From assembly GCA_017883205.1 (NCBI GenBank), contig JADGNZ010000007.1, positions 1 to 64,000 of the forward strand: DNA of 64,000 bases, in the 5' to 3' direction. This document shows, in pieces, positions 44,870 through 54,107 of the stretch. A program made the translations under genes and the position numbers. Each line of letters starts with the position of its first letter. The stretch's first letter is position 1. Under the pieces are notes generated by a model. The model had not been told where the DNA came from, ran no database searches, and was given only the letters and a program-made list of their open reading frames with translations. Source of the stretch: Thermoanaerobaculia bacterium. GTDB taxonomy: Bacteria > Acidobacteriota > Thermoanaerobaculia > Gp7-AA8.

Positions 44870-47428
44870 TCACTCTCGCGGAAAACTCGGCGAATACAGC
44901 ACCGCGTTCATGAACAGGGGCAGCGTTCCGCGCCAGAAAAGGCGGAAGTGCGGCTCGTCGGCGAAGGTGATGACCTGGCCCCTTCCGTACGGCTCGCTCA
45001 CGAGGTAGATCGAGCCTTTCAAGCGGTCGAGCGACTCGTTCCAGGCCACGCCAGCGACGAGCGGCTTCTCCTTTTCGATCGTCACCACGTTGTCGACCGT
45101 GTGGCTGACTTGCAGAAACGCGTGCGAGCCTTCGATCAACACGAACGGGCTGCGAGGGACGCCGAAGGTCAGGTACGAATGGCTGTTCATCGCCGTGCGA
45201 AACGTCGCGCCGGGCACGCGGTAGTCGTTGTACATCTCCGGCGTTGAGGGCGACTTGTCCTTCTCCTTGTCGTCGTCCTTTTTCTTCGGCGCCTCCCATG
45301 GCTTGAGCTTCGAGATCTCGACCTCTTTCTCGCGCAGGAAGCTGCTGGCACCTTTGATGACGACGAGCGTGCCGCCGCCGTTGAGCCAGCTCTTCAGCTT
45401 CTCCGCGTTCTTGCCGAAGCGGTCGCCGTAATCGCCGTCGGGAAGGACGATCACACCGAACTTGGAGAGGTCGATATTGCGAAGCGACTCGGCCGAGAGG
45501 TTCGTGTGCGGCAACGGCGTGTCAATGTCGAGCGTGTGCCACAGCATGCCGTACGACGGCGCGCTGACCTTCTGCCCGCCGACGAGAGCGATGCGAGGAT
45601 CTTTTACGAAGTGAATCTTCGACGAGCCGAAACTCGTGGCTCCTGTCCAGCCGGAATCGACCGGCAGCACGGCGACGCCGGTATCGTGCACGAGGCGCTC
45701 GAGCGCGGCATCGACATCCGGCTTGTTGTTTCCTTTGAGGACGACCAGCGAGCCGCGCGCGAAGTTGCGGTCGTTCACGGTGAGCGCGTCATCGCTGACG
45801 TTGAAACGGACGCTGTCGCGCAGCATGCGGCCGGCGGCGCGGTAGACGTTCGGGTCGTTGCCATCGATTAGGTAGCCGTACGGCGCAGCGCGGAAAGCGG
45901 GGATTGCACTCGCGGCGTATGGATGCGTCTCGCCAGTCACTGGCGCTGCCGTCACCCAGGCCTCGACGTTCATCGCAAGCGGGAGCGACCACGACGTCAG
46001 GTCGTAGAACTCATCGGGCTCGTCGGAATGCGTCCGTTTCTGCTGCTCCTCGACGTAGCCTTTGGTGAAGACGGGCGACTTTTCGAGCAGCGTCTGGGCG
46101 AGTCCGCCGAGGGGCTGACGTGTGCTGACGAGGACGGTGCCGGCGGGGAAGAGATGCGATTCGGCGGTGTCGCCGTCGATCCGCGTCGCCTTCAGCGTCA
46201 CCGGCGCGTTGAGTTGCGACAAGGCGATCTTCTGGCGCTGGAGCATCTCGACGAGCGGCTGGAAGTTCGGCGCATTCGGAACGAGCAGATACGTGTTCTG
46301 CCCCGAAGCGATCTGCTTGCGCATCATTTCGTAGGTGTAAGAAAGCAGACCTTCGCGGTTCTCCGATGCCGTGCGCAGCGTCGCCATCGACGTCGTGTAG
46401 TGCCGTGCGATACGGTCGGCGAGCGTGTAGACATTGCCGTCGTCGCGCAGGACGGCCGACCCGCCGCGGCCGCCGCCTCCGACCTCATAGGTCATCCCGA
46501 TCGCACCATGCAGCGCCGGCCATGAATCGCCGTAGCCGGGATAAAAGAGGTCGAACTCCTCGCCGACGAAGAACGGCCACCCCTTTTTCGTGAAGGCGCC
46601 GGCGTTGGCGCGGCCGAATTTCTCCAGCCACGTGTCGACGTCCGCGGGGAGGTTGGCGTTGACCGGCCGCGCGTCGGGAGGGAAGAAGTACGACGACTGG
46701 TAACCCATCTCGTGAAAGTCGACGAAGACCTGCGGGTTCCAGGTACGGTACAGCGCCACGCGCGCGAGCGTCTCGCGCTGCGACGTCCAGGTCCAGTCGC
46801 GGTTCATGTCGACGAGGTAGTGATTGAATCGGCCGCCCGGCCACGGTTCGGCGTGCTCGAACGCATCGGCATTCGGATCGGCGTCGGCGCCGCGCGTGCG
46901 GATGAACCACTGCACGTAGCGCTCGCGCCCGTCGGGGTTCTGCAGCGGATCGATGAGAATGACCAGGTTGTCGAGCAGCGGCGCCGACTGCGGATCGCTC
47001 ACCAGCGTGCTGGCCACCTGCATCGCCGCCTCGGATGACGACGACTCGTTCCCATGCACGCCGTACGCGAGCCAGGCGATGGCCGGCGAGGTGTGGGCAA
47101 TCTCGTTCGCGCGCGCCTGCGTCGTGGCGCTCGGATCGGTGAGCGCGGCGACGTTGGCGCGAATGGCGTCGAGCGCGGCGCGGTTCTTCGGCGACGTGAT
47201 CACCGCCAGCATGAGCGGCCGGTGCTCGTACGTCTCGCCGAACTGCTGCATCGTGATCAGATTCGATCGCGTCGCCAGCAGTTGGAAGTAGTCGAGAATG
47301 CGCGCGTACGGCGTGAAGCGCTCGCCGAGCGGATACCCGAGGAACTGGTCAGGCGTCGGAATCGCAGTCTGGGCCTGAACGGCAACTGCGAAGAGCAGAA
47401 CGAAAAGGCAGAGAGTGAGTCGTCTCAT
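44870..47428 (-). CDS. secreted M14-family zinc carboxypeptidase with a glutamine-amidotransferase-like C-terminus
   Basis: The 852-aa product has a signal peptide (LFVLLFAVAVQAQ). The M14 domain (about 30-350) shows the zinc pair HGNE (YGVHGNESSSSEAAM) and the second His in VFVDFHEMGYQ, with IDPLQNPDGRERY. The C-terminal ~450 residues include a region (LRNIDLSKFGVIVLPDGDYGD, LKSWLNGGGTLVVIKG) resembling class I glutamine-amidotransferase-like folds seen fused to M14 peptidases. It probably acts as a periplasmic or extracellular peptidase. The start codon lies inside a GAAGAGT repeat, so no clear ribosome binding site is seen. Confidence 0.87.
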   Translation of the reverse strand: MRRLTLCLFVLLFAVAVQAQTAIPTPDQFLGYPLGERFTPYARILDYFQLLATRSNLITMQQFGETYEHRPLMLAVITSPKNRAALDAIRANVAALTDPSATTQARANEIAHTSPAIAWLAYGVHGNESSSSEAAMQVASTLVSDPQSAPLLDNLVILIDPLQNPDGRERYVQWFIRTRGADADPNADAFEHAEPWPGGRFNHYLVDMNRDWTWTSQRETLARVALYRTWNPQVFVDFHEMGYQSSYFFPPDARPVNANLPADVDTWLEKFGRANAGAFTKKGWPFFVGEEFDLFYPGYGDSWPALHGAIGMTYEVGGGGRGGSAVLRDDGNVYTLADRIARHYTTSMATLRTASENREGLLSYTYEMMRKQIASGQNTYLLVPNAPNFQPLVEMLQRQKIALSQLNAPVTLKATRIDGDTAESHLFPAGTVLVSTRQPLGGLAQTLLEKSPVFTKGYVEEQQKRTHSDEPDEFYDLTSWSLPLAMNVEAWVTAAPVTGETHPYAASAIPAFRAAPYGYLIDGNDPNVYRAAGRMLRDSVRFNVSDDALTVNDRNFARGSLVVLKGNNKPDVDAALERLVHDTGVAVLPVDSGWTGATSFGSSKIHFVKDPRIALVGGQKVSAPSYGMLWHTLDIDTPLPHTNLSAESLRNIDLSKFGVIVLPDGDYGDRFGKNAEKLKSWLNGGGTLVVIKGASSFLREKEVEISKLKPWEAPKKKDDDKEKDKSPSTPEMYNDYRVPGATFRTAMNSHSYLTFGVPRSPFVLIEGSHAFLQVSHTVDNVVTIEKEKPLVAGVAWNESLDRLKGSIYLVSEPYGRGQVITFADEPHFRLFWRGTLPLFMNAVLYSPSFPRE

Positions 47429-47430
47429 AA

Positions 47431-47546
47431 GAAGAGTGAAGAGTGAAGGGTGAAGAGTGAAAAAGGAAGAGGAAAATGAAATTTGAAGAGTGAGGAGTCA
47501 AGAGGGAAGGTCCGGCTCTGTTTCACACTTCACTCTTCACACTTCT
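47431..47546. repeat. GAAGAGT heptamer inverted repeat
   Basis: GAAGAGTGAAGAGTGAAGGGTGAAGAGTG (7-nt words) is followed ~70 bp later by the complement TTCACACTTCACTCTTCACA. It fills the gap between the M14 peptidase start and the response regulator stop. The regulator's last codons and stop (GAAGTGTGA) fall within the right arm. Confidence 0.85.
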
Positions 47547-48940
47547 ACCTCTTCCTCAACCGGCGCATTCGACTTCGTGTGGATGCCGAGGCGTTTCATC
47601 ATCTCGTTCAGGGTGGAGGGCTTGAGTTGCAGCAGCTCGGCGGCGCGTTTCTGGACGCCGTTGGCCATCTCCAGCGACTGGAGGATCATGCCGCGCTCGT
47701 AGCGGGAGACCGCGTCTTTGAGCGAGATGCCGTCGGATGGGACGATCATGGCTGGCTGGTCGGTCTGCACGGGGAAGCGGAGATAGTCGGGGAGGAGCTC
47801 AGGGCCGATGTGGTCGCCGGTGCAGAGGACGACGGCGCGCTCGATCGTGTTCTCCAGCTCGCGCACGTTGCCGGGCCACATGTGGTCGAGGAGGATGCGC
47901 ATCGCGTCCGGAGTCACTTCGCGCACTTTTCGTTTGTTCTCTTCCGCATACTTTTCGAGGAAGTGAGCGACGAGTAGAGGGATGTCTTCACGCCGCCTGC
48001 GTAATGGCGGAAGCGGGAAGGTGATGACGTTGAGCCGGTAGTAGAGATCTTCGCGGAAGCGGTTCTCGGCCATCAGCTTGTTCAGGTCTGCATTCGTTGC
48101 GGCGATGATGCGCACGTCGACTTTGATCGTGTCGACGGATCCGAGGCGCATGAATTCTTTTTCCTGGATCACGCGGAGGAGTTTTGCCTGCGTCTCCAGG
48201 TTGATGTTGCCGATCTCGTCGAGGAAGATCGAGCCGCCGTCGGCGACTTCGAACAGTCCGCGCTTCGTGGCGATGGCGCCCGTGAATGAGCCCTTCATGT
48301 GGCCGAAGAGCGACGACTCCAGAAGCTCGGGAGGCAACGAGCCGGAGTTCACGGTGACGAAGGCGTTGCGCGCGCGCGGGCTGGCGTGGTGGATCGCTTT
48401 GGCGACGAGCTCTTTGCCCGTGCCGGACTCGCCGGCGACGAGGATGTTCGATCGCGACGGCGCAGCCAGCCGGATCAGTTCGTACACCTTCTTCATCGGC
48501 TCGGACTTGCCGATGATGTTGGCGTAGGCGTACTTCTCCGACAGCTCCGATTTGAGCCGCTCGTTCTCCCGTGACAGGCGCCGCTGCTCCAGCGCTTTGT
48601 TGACAGTGAGGATGACCTCTTCGTTCTTGAACGGCTTCGGAACGTAATGAAACGCGCCGTGCTTCATCGCTTCGATGGCGCCGTCGATCGAGGAGAAGGC
48701 GGTGATGATGATGACGGGCAGGGTGGGGTTGGAGATGCGGATGGCGCGCAGCGTGTCGATGCCGCTGATCCCGGGCAGCATGATGTCGAGGATGACGAGG
48801 TCGATGTTGTCGTCGACATCGAGCACCGAAAGAGCCTCTTCGCCGCTCGAAGCCATAGCCACTTCGAACCCTTCGCGGCGCAGAACGGCATCGAGCACGT
48901 CTCGCAGGACTTCTTCGTCGTCGACGATGAGGATTCGCAT
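47537..48940 (-). CDS. NtrC-family sigma54-dependent response regulator
   Basis: The 467-aa product has a receiver domain (1-120; VDDEEV, phospho-acceptor Asp in VILDIMLPG, Lys in VPKPF). The sigma54 AAA+ domain (about 140-380) has Walker A GESGTGKE, an intact GSFTGA loop, and Walker B GGSIFLDEI. A Fis-type helix-turn-helix is at the C-terminus (QKRAAELLQLKPSTLNEMMKRLG). It activates sigma54 promoters when phosphorylated. The sensor kinase gene ends 124 bp upstream on the same strand, making a cognate pair likely. Confidence 0.95.
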   Translation of the reverse strand: MRILIVDDEEVLRDVLDAVLRREGFEVAMASSGEEALSVLDVDDNIDLVILDIMLPGISGIDTLRAIRISNPTLPVIIITAFSSIDGAIEAMKHGAFHYVPKPFKNEEVILTVNKALEQRRLSRENERLKSELSEKYAYANIIGKSEPMKKVYELIRLAAPSRSNILVAGESGTGKELVAKAIHHASPRARNAFVTVNSGSLPPELLESSLFGHMKGSFTGAIATKRGLFEVADGGSIFLDEIGNINLETQAKLLRVIQEKEFMRLGSVDTIKVDVRIIAATNADLNKLMAENRFREDLYYRLNVITFPLPPLRRRREDIPLLVAHFLEKYAEENKRKVREVTPDAMRILLDHMWPGNVRELENTIERAVVLCTGDHIGPELLPDYLRFPVQTDQPAMIVPSDGISLKDAVSRYERGMILQSLEMANGVQKRAAELLQLKPSTLNEMMKRLGIHTKSNAPVEEEVEV

Positions 48941-48946
48941 GTGTAA

Positions 48947-49142
48947 GTCAGAGATCAGAGATCAGTGGATCAGCGATCAGCGGTTCTCCGGTTATTGATC
49001 CTTTCGTGTGTTTGTGTTTCGGCACTCAGCAACCTGGCAGCTTAGCAACCCAGCAACCAGTAATCAGTGGACTAGCGGATCGAAGCCGGCAACAACTGCA
49101 TCTTCTGGTTCTGATCCACGAATCGACTGCTCCACTGATCCA
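48947..49142. repeat. GATCAGA/ATCAGTGGATC heptamer repeats around the kinase 3' end
   Basis: GTCAGAGATCAGAGATCAGTGGATCAGCGATCAG (48947-48981), CAGCAACC words (49026-49060), ATCAGTGGACTAGCGGATC (49053) and GATCCACGAATCGACTGCTCCACTGATCC (49112-49142) form overlapping direct and inverted repeats. They fill the regulator/kinase gap and run into the kinase gene's last ~25 codons. Confidence 0.7.
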
Positions 49143-51889
49143 TTGTCATTGCGCGGCAGTGTAATCGTGAATGTGGCGCCGGCGCCGGGTGTGGACTCGA
49201 CTGTCACGACTCCGTTTGCGGCGTCGAGGATGCGCTTGGTGATGGCGAGGCCGAGTCCGGTCCCTCCCTGGCCGCGGCGCGTCGTCACGAGCGGTTGGAA
49301 GATCCTGCTGATGATGTCAGCCGGAATGCCTTTGCCGTCATCCTTGATGCGGATCGAGATGTTCGTCTCGCATTCTTCGGCGGTGATCCAGATGTTGCCC
49401 CCGTCCGAAACGGCATCGCGCGCATTGAGGAGGATGTTGGTCAGAACCTGCTGCAGATCATGGAAGTTGCCCTGGACTCTGGTGTCCTCCATCGGTGCAA
49501 CGTGCACGCGGATGTTCTTGGGCTTGAAAAGGTCTTCGTGGAGTGCGACGGTTGCGTCGATGAGCTCCCGAATGTTGACGAACTCCCGGGAGCGCGGACG
49601 GTTGGCGATCAGATCGAGGAGATTGTTGACGAGAGCCGAGGCGCGGAAGGACTGCGCTTCCATTTTCTTGAGCAGCCGGTAGCGCGGATCGTCGGGCTTC
49701 GTGTCGGCTAGAAGGAGCTGCGCATACGATGAGATGCCGGTCAGCGGCGTGTTGACCTCGTGCGCGACGCCGGCGGCGAGGAGTCCCAGCGACGCCAGAC
49801 GCTCTTTGTCCTGCAACTCGCGCTCGAGGCGCACGCGGCCGGTAATGTCGCCGATGACCAGAACGCGCGCGCCGTCCGGCTCATCTGCATTCAGCGGGCT
49901 GGCGGTGATCGTGACTTCCTTCTCCTCGCCGTTCCGGTTCTCGAAGTTGGTGGTGATCGAGCGCGCTTTGGTGCGGCGCATTTCGTCGTATGGTGGAAAG
50001 AGCTCGCTCATCGGCTCCTCCGTCGCCTCGAGCGGGACCGCGGCCGGTCCGACGCCGCCGATGAGCTCCCAGAACGCGTGATTCGCGGTCAGTACCGTGC
50101 CGTCCGAGGCGACGACAGCGATGGCCGATGACGACGATTCGATGATGTTCTCGTTGTACTCCTTGAGTGCGCGAATCTCTTCGAGTTGCCGTCGCAGGCG
50201 GCTGTAGAGGCGGGAGTTCTCGATCGCCAGCGCCACCGGCGCGCAGAGCGACTCGACGAGGTGCAGGTCATCGCGCGATAACGGCTCCTCGTTGCGCTTG
50301 GTGCCGAGAAGGAGGAGGCCCTGAAGCTCGCCGCGGTTCCGCAGCGGAAAGAGGTAGCGATATCCCGTCCGCAGCAACTGCCAGGGGAGGTCGCTTCCTT
50401 CGGGCAGCCGCGGATCAGTGAGGACGAGCGGTCCCTCGGACGGCATGGCCCCGAAGTCGACGATCGTGGCCCGGCGCGGGATGCCGGCCTCGGCGTCGTA
50501 GATGACGAGCGACGCGCCCTCGCGCGTGAAGAGGTTCATGCGCTGAAGACCGAGCGCGTCGCGCAACCTTTCGCGCATCATCGAGATCAGCTCGTGCACA
50601 TCGTGGAACGTGGCCAGTTCCTGCGCGAATTCGGCGATCGCCCGGCGGTGCTTGTAGCTATCGCGGTAGACCAGCATCTCGATGACCGACTCGATGCGGC
50701 CTTTGACGGGAATCAGCACGCCGGCGATCAGGAGTCCCGAGGTGAAGGCGAGGAAGTTGCGCTCGAGTGCGGACCGCTCTTCGATGACGTGCGAGAGAAT
50801 CAGGTTGATCGTCGAAAAGGCGATCATGCCGAAGATGAACGTCACCGAGTACGCCAGGATCTCCTTGATGACGACTTCGACATCCCACAGTTTGTATTTG
50901 AGGATCGAGACCGCGAACGCGAGCGGAATCAGCGCCAGCGGCAGGATCGAGATCGTCGAGTAAATCGGTTTCACCGAACCGATCACCAGGTACGGCACGA
51001 GGTAGACGAGCAGGAAGGGCACGAAGCCGAGCGACATGCCGAGGTAGATCCACTTGATCTGCTTCTTGCCGACCGCCGCTGCCGTTCGGTACGTGTAGGC
51101 CAGTGCCACAACTGCCAGCGTGAAGTAGATGGCGAAGTGGACGAGCTCCCAATGCTGAATGAGGAGGAGCGAGCGGTACGGAGCGGCGATAGCCAGGCGG
51201 TTGCCGAGAACGAGGAGATCGAAGTCCCAGGCCGCGAGCAGGGCAGGCGGGATGTACATCGCGGCGATCAGACGCCGGTAGCGAACGATCGGGCGCGGGA
51301 AGACGAGAAAGAAGTTCAGCGTCAGCGGCGGAAGAAGGATCGTGGCCAGCTCTTCGACGAGCTGCAGGACTTTGTAGGTGAAGTCGATATCGCCCGCCGG
51401 CGTGTAGACGTAGACGATGAACGACAGCACAGTAACGAAGAAGAAGAGGGTGGACTCGCGACGGCCGCCGCGGAAGAGTGTGAAAAGGCCGATGGCGAGA
51501 TACAGGAAACCAATGAAGCTGAGGATCAGGTAGGCGTAATCGATCTTCAGCTCGGGAACGAGATAGGTGAGGCGAAACGTCTGCCCGCCGCGGGCGATGA
51601 CCATCGGCACTTTCTGGCCGATACGGCGAAGTGTTTTCTGCAGGCCCTCGATCTCGTTGGAAGGTGTGTCGCCGATGAGCCAGATCTGGTCGCCGGTCCG
51701 CAGTCCGCTCGTTTCGGCGCCACTGCCGGGGTCGACTGCCTTGACGACGACGACGCCCTTGTCGCGGATGAAGGTGAAGTCGATCCGCTCAAAGGAGGAG
51801 CGTTTTCGCTGGAATGATGCGAACGCACCGGCAACGATCGCCACCGTCACGGCGAGGATCACCAGGTTCGTGAGGAAAGAGCGGCGCAT
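49064..51889 (-). CDS. multi-domain membrane sensor histidine kinase (PDZ-7TM-GAF-PAS-HK)
   Basis: The 941-aa product has an N-terminal transmembrane helix and a PDZ-like domain (residues 40-115: VKAVDPGSGAETSGLRTGDQIW). About eight transmembrane helices follow (120-385), then a GAF domain (415-570; FAQELATFHDVHELI), a PAS domain (595-710; VASDGTVLTANHAFWELIGG), and HisKA with VAHEVNTPLTGISSYAQLL (phospho-His). The HATPase domain has N box NILLNARDAV, G1 DDGKGI and G2 GGTGLGLAI. A PDZ sensor on a 7TM-type kinase suggests sensing of periplasmic peptides or misfolded proteins (inference). The last ~25 residues (EQSIRGSEPEDAVVAGFDPLVH) are encoded by repeat DNA. Confidence 0.92.
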   Translation of the reverse strand: MRRSFLTNLVILAVTVAIVAGAFASFQRKRSSFERIDFTFIRDKGVVVVKAVDPGSGAETSGLRTGDQIWLIGDTPSNEIEGLQKTLRRIGQKVPMVIARGGQTFRLTYLVPELKIDYAYLILSFIGFLYLAIGLFTLFRGGRRESTLFFFVTVLSFIVYVYTPAGDIDFTYKVLQLVEELATILLPPLTLNFFLVFPRPIVRYRRLIAAMYIPPALLAAWDFDLLVLGNRLAIAAPYRSLLLIQHWELVHFAIYFTLAVVALAYTYRTAAAVGKKQIKWIYLGMSLGFVPFLLVYLVPYLVIGSVKPIYSTISILPLALIPLAFAVSILKYKLWDVEVVIKEILAYSVTFIFGMIAFSTINLILSHVIEERSALERNFLAFTSGLLIAGVLIPVKGRIESVIEMLVYRDSYKHRRAIAEFAQELATFHDVHELISMMRERLRDALGLQRMNLFTREGASLVIYDAEAGIPRRATIVDFGAMPSEGPLVLTDPRLPEGSDLPWQLLRTGYRYLFPLRNRGELQGLLLLGTKRNEEPLSRDDLHLVESLCAPVALAIENSRLYSRLRRQLEEIRALKEYNENIIESSSSAIAVVASDGTVLTANHAFWELIGGVGPAAVPLEATEEPMSELFPPYDEMRRTKARSITTNFENRNGEEKEVTITASPLNADEPDGARVLVIGDITGRVRLERELQDKERLASLGLLAAGVAHEVNTPLTGISSYAQLLLADTKPDDPRYRLLKKMEAQSFRASALVNNLLDLIANRPRSREFVNIRELIDATVALHEDLFKPKNIRVHVAPMEDTRVQGNFHDLQQVLTNILLNARDAVSDGGNIWITAEECETNISIRIKDDGKGIPADIISRIFQPLVTTRRGQGGTGLGLAITKRILDAANGVVTVESTPGAGATFTITLPRNDNGSVEQSIRGSEPEDAVVAGFDPLVH

Positions 51890-52117
51890 GAGAGTGAGAA
51901 CCGACGCGGTGCAATTGCATTCAACGGGAGTGCCGCCGCAGAATTCAATCTAAATCATTGAACGCAAACGTCCGGCGCGTTGAATTGACGCTGGCATCAT
52001 GCCTCCATTCTCCAAGGGAGCGAATTTGGAGAGCAGATATTTGGAGGATCGGCACCCTCCAGCCATGAAACCGTTTGCGTAATTCGGAGATCGGTTTTGC
52101 CATCGGGCCGCTCGCCG
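51890..52117. other. divergent intergenic region upstream of asnB
   Basis: About 260 bp separate the kinase and asnB starts. A short inverted repeat CTCCAAGGGAGCGAATTTGGAG is at ~52008, and a 5-codon frame ATGAAACCGTTTGCGTAA at ~52063 may be chance. No RNA gene or recognised repeat is seen. Confidence 0.4.
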
Positions 52118-52145
52118 CTGCCAAACCCGGAGTCCGCGCTAGACT
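52118..52145 (+). promoter_or_regulatory. possible promoter giving a leaderless asnB mRNA
   Basis: CTGCCA, a 16-bp spacer and TAGACT end 6 bp before the asnB ATG. Transcription would start at or next to the initiation codon. No ribosome binding site is present, which fits a leaderless transcript. Confidence 0.35.
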
Positions 52146-52151
52146 CCGTCG

Positions 52152-54107
52152 ATGTGCGGACTCACTGGATTCGTAGCGCCGTCGTCGAAAACTTCAGACG
52201 AGCTGGTTGGCGTTCTGCGGCCGATGTGCGAGGCGATTGCCCATCGCGGGCCTGATGATTCCGGCGAGTGGATCGATCCCGAGCTCGGGGTCGCCCTCGG
52301 ATTCCGGCGGCTGGCCATCATCGATGTTTCGCCGGCTGGGCATCAGCCGATGGTGTCGGCGTCGGGACGCTATGTCGTCACGTTCAACGGCGAGATCTAC
52401 AACTTCGAGGCGCTTCGGAAGGAGTTGCGTGAGGCTGGGCTGGCGCCGCTGTTCCGCGGGCATTCGGACACCGAGGTGATGCTGGCGGCGTTTGAGGCGT
52501 GGGGTGTGGAGGCGTCCGTTCGACGCTTCAACGGCATGTTCGCCATCGCGTTGTGGGATCGCAAGCTGCGCCGGCTGTACCTGATGCGCGACCGGATGGG
52601 CGTGAAGCCGCTCTATTACGGTTTTGCGGGACAGACGTTCCTCTACGGATCGGAGTTGAAAGCACTGCGGCGGCATCCGGACTTCGACCGGACGATCGAC
52701 CGCGGGGCGCTCGGTCTCTACTTTCGCTTCCTCTACGTGCCGGCTCCGTACAGCATTTACGAAGGTATCCGCAAGCTGATGCCGGGCACGATCCTCACGT
52801 TCGATCCGGCAACGAGGGAGATGGAGACGACGACGTACTGGTCGGTGTCAGACGCGGCGGCTCGCGGGATGGAGCATCGTTTTCAGGGCTCGGAGGAAGA
52901 CGCGTCGCGCGCAGCCGAGGAGTTGCTTCGCGACGCTGTGCGCATCCGGATGATTGCTGACGTCCCGCTGGGCACTTTCCTCTCCGGCGGTATCGATTCC
53001 TCGCTCATCACGGCGCTGATGCAGGCGGAGAGCTCCACGCCCGTTCGCACATTCACGATCGGGTTCACCGAGACCGATTACAACGAGGCTCCCTACGCCG
53101 CGGCCATCGCCCGTCACCTCGGCACGGACCACACCGAGCTTTACATGACGCCGGACGACGTTGTGAACGTCATCCCAAAACTGCCGGCCATGTACGACGA
53201 GCCCTTTGGCGACTCCTCGCAGATTCCGACGCATCTCGTGGCCATGCTGGCGAGGCGGCACGTCACGGTCAGCCTCTCCGGCGACGGCGGCGACGAATTG
53301 TTCGGAGGCTACACGCGCTACTTCATCGGCCAGCGCCTGTTTCGCCGTTTGGCTGCATTGCCGGTTTGGACCCGTCCGGCGATCGGGCGAGCGCTCGCTT
53401 CACTTTCACCGCGCGGGTGGGACCGTCTTCTCGCCCTCGGGCGTCCGTTGTTGCCGTCGTCGCTTCGGCAGGCGAATCCCGGACAACGAATTCACAAGGT
53501 TGCGCGCGTCATCGCGGCGAACGATCAGGATGCGATGTACTTCGAGTTGGTCTCCCACTGGTCGAATGTCGTCCTTCGGGCAGGCGATGCCGAAGCGCCG
53601 GTGACTTCGCAGGCGGCACGTCCGCGAATCACCGATCCGGTGGAGCGCATGATGTATTTCGACCAGATCTCGTATCTGCCGGACGACATTCTGACGAAGG
53701 TGGACCGGGCCAGCATGGCTGTGTCGCTGGAATCGCGCGAGCCGCTCCTCGACTACCGGCTCGTCGAGCTCGCCTGGACGTTACCGCTGTCGATGAAGGT
53801 GCAGAATGGCCAGGGGAAACGCGTGCTGCGTCGCGTTCTCGACCGCTACGTGCCGAAGGCTTTGATCGATCGCCCCAAGATGGGATTCGGCATTCCGCTC
53901 GAGTCGCTGCTCCGAGGCCGCCTGCGCGACTGGGCGGAGTCGCTCCTCGATCCTTGCACGATGCACGCACAGGGGTTCCTCGACACGGCAATGGTGCAGG
54001 CGCGATGGAAGGATCACCTCGACGGCAAAGACCAGTGGAAGTTCCACCTGTGGGGAGTGCTGATGTTTCAGCAATGGCTGCAAAGCGAATTGACAATGGA
54101 CAATTGA
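52152..54107 (+). CDS. asnB: asparagine synthase (glutamine-hydrolysing), polysaccharide-cluster type
   Basis: The 651-aa product begins MCGLTGFV with the Cys-2 nucleophile of class II glutamine amidotransferases, HRGPDDSGEW and FNGEIYN. The synthase domain has the ATP-pyrophosphatase loop LSGGIDSSLITAL and LSGDGGDELFGGY. In exopolysaccharide clusters, members of this family often amidate sugars or make asparagine. Its location beside glycosyltransferases and a flippase favours a role there. The final codons (ELTMDN and stop) are derived from the left arm of a 493-bp inverted-repeat element, so the original C-terminus may have been replaced. Confidence 0.93.
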   Translation: MCGLTGFVAPSSKTSDELVGVLRPMCEAIAHRGPDDSGEWIDPELGVALGFRRLAIIDVSPAGHQPMVSASGRYVVTFNGEIYNFEALRKELREAGLAPLFRGHSDTEVMLAAFEAWGVEASVRRFNGMFAIALWDRKLRRLYLMRDRMGVKPLYYGFAGQTFLYGSELKALRRHPDFDRTIDRGALGLYFRFLYVPAPYSIYEGIRKLMPGTILTFDPATREMETTTYWSVSDAAARGMEHRFQGSEEDASRAAEELLRDAVRIRMIADVPLGTFLSGGIDSSLITALMQAESSTPVRTFTIGFTETDYNEAPYAAAIARHLGTDHTELYMTPDDVVNVIPKLPAMYDEPFGDSSQIPTHLVAMLARRHVTVSLSGDGGDELFGGYTRYFIGQRLFRRLAALPVWTRPAIGRALASLSPRGWDRLLALGRPLLPSSLRQANPGQRIHKVARVIAANDQDAMYFELVSHWSNVVLRAGDAEAPVTSQAARPRITDPVERMMYFDQISYLPDDILTKVDRASMAVSLESREPLLDYRLVELAWTLPLSMKVQNGQGKRVLRRVLDRYVPKALIDRPKMGFGIPLESLLRGRLRDWAESLLDPCTMHAQGFLDTAMVQARWKDHLDGKDQWKFHLWGVLMFQQWLQSELTMDN

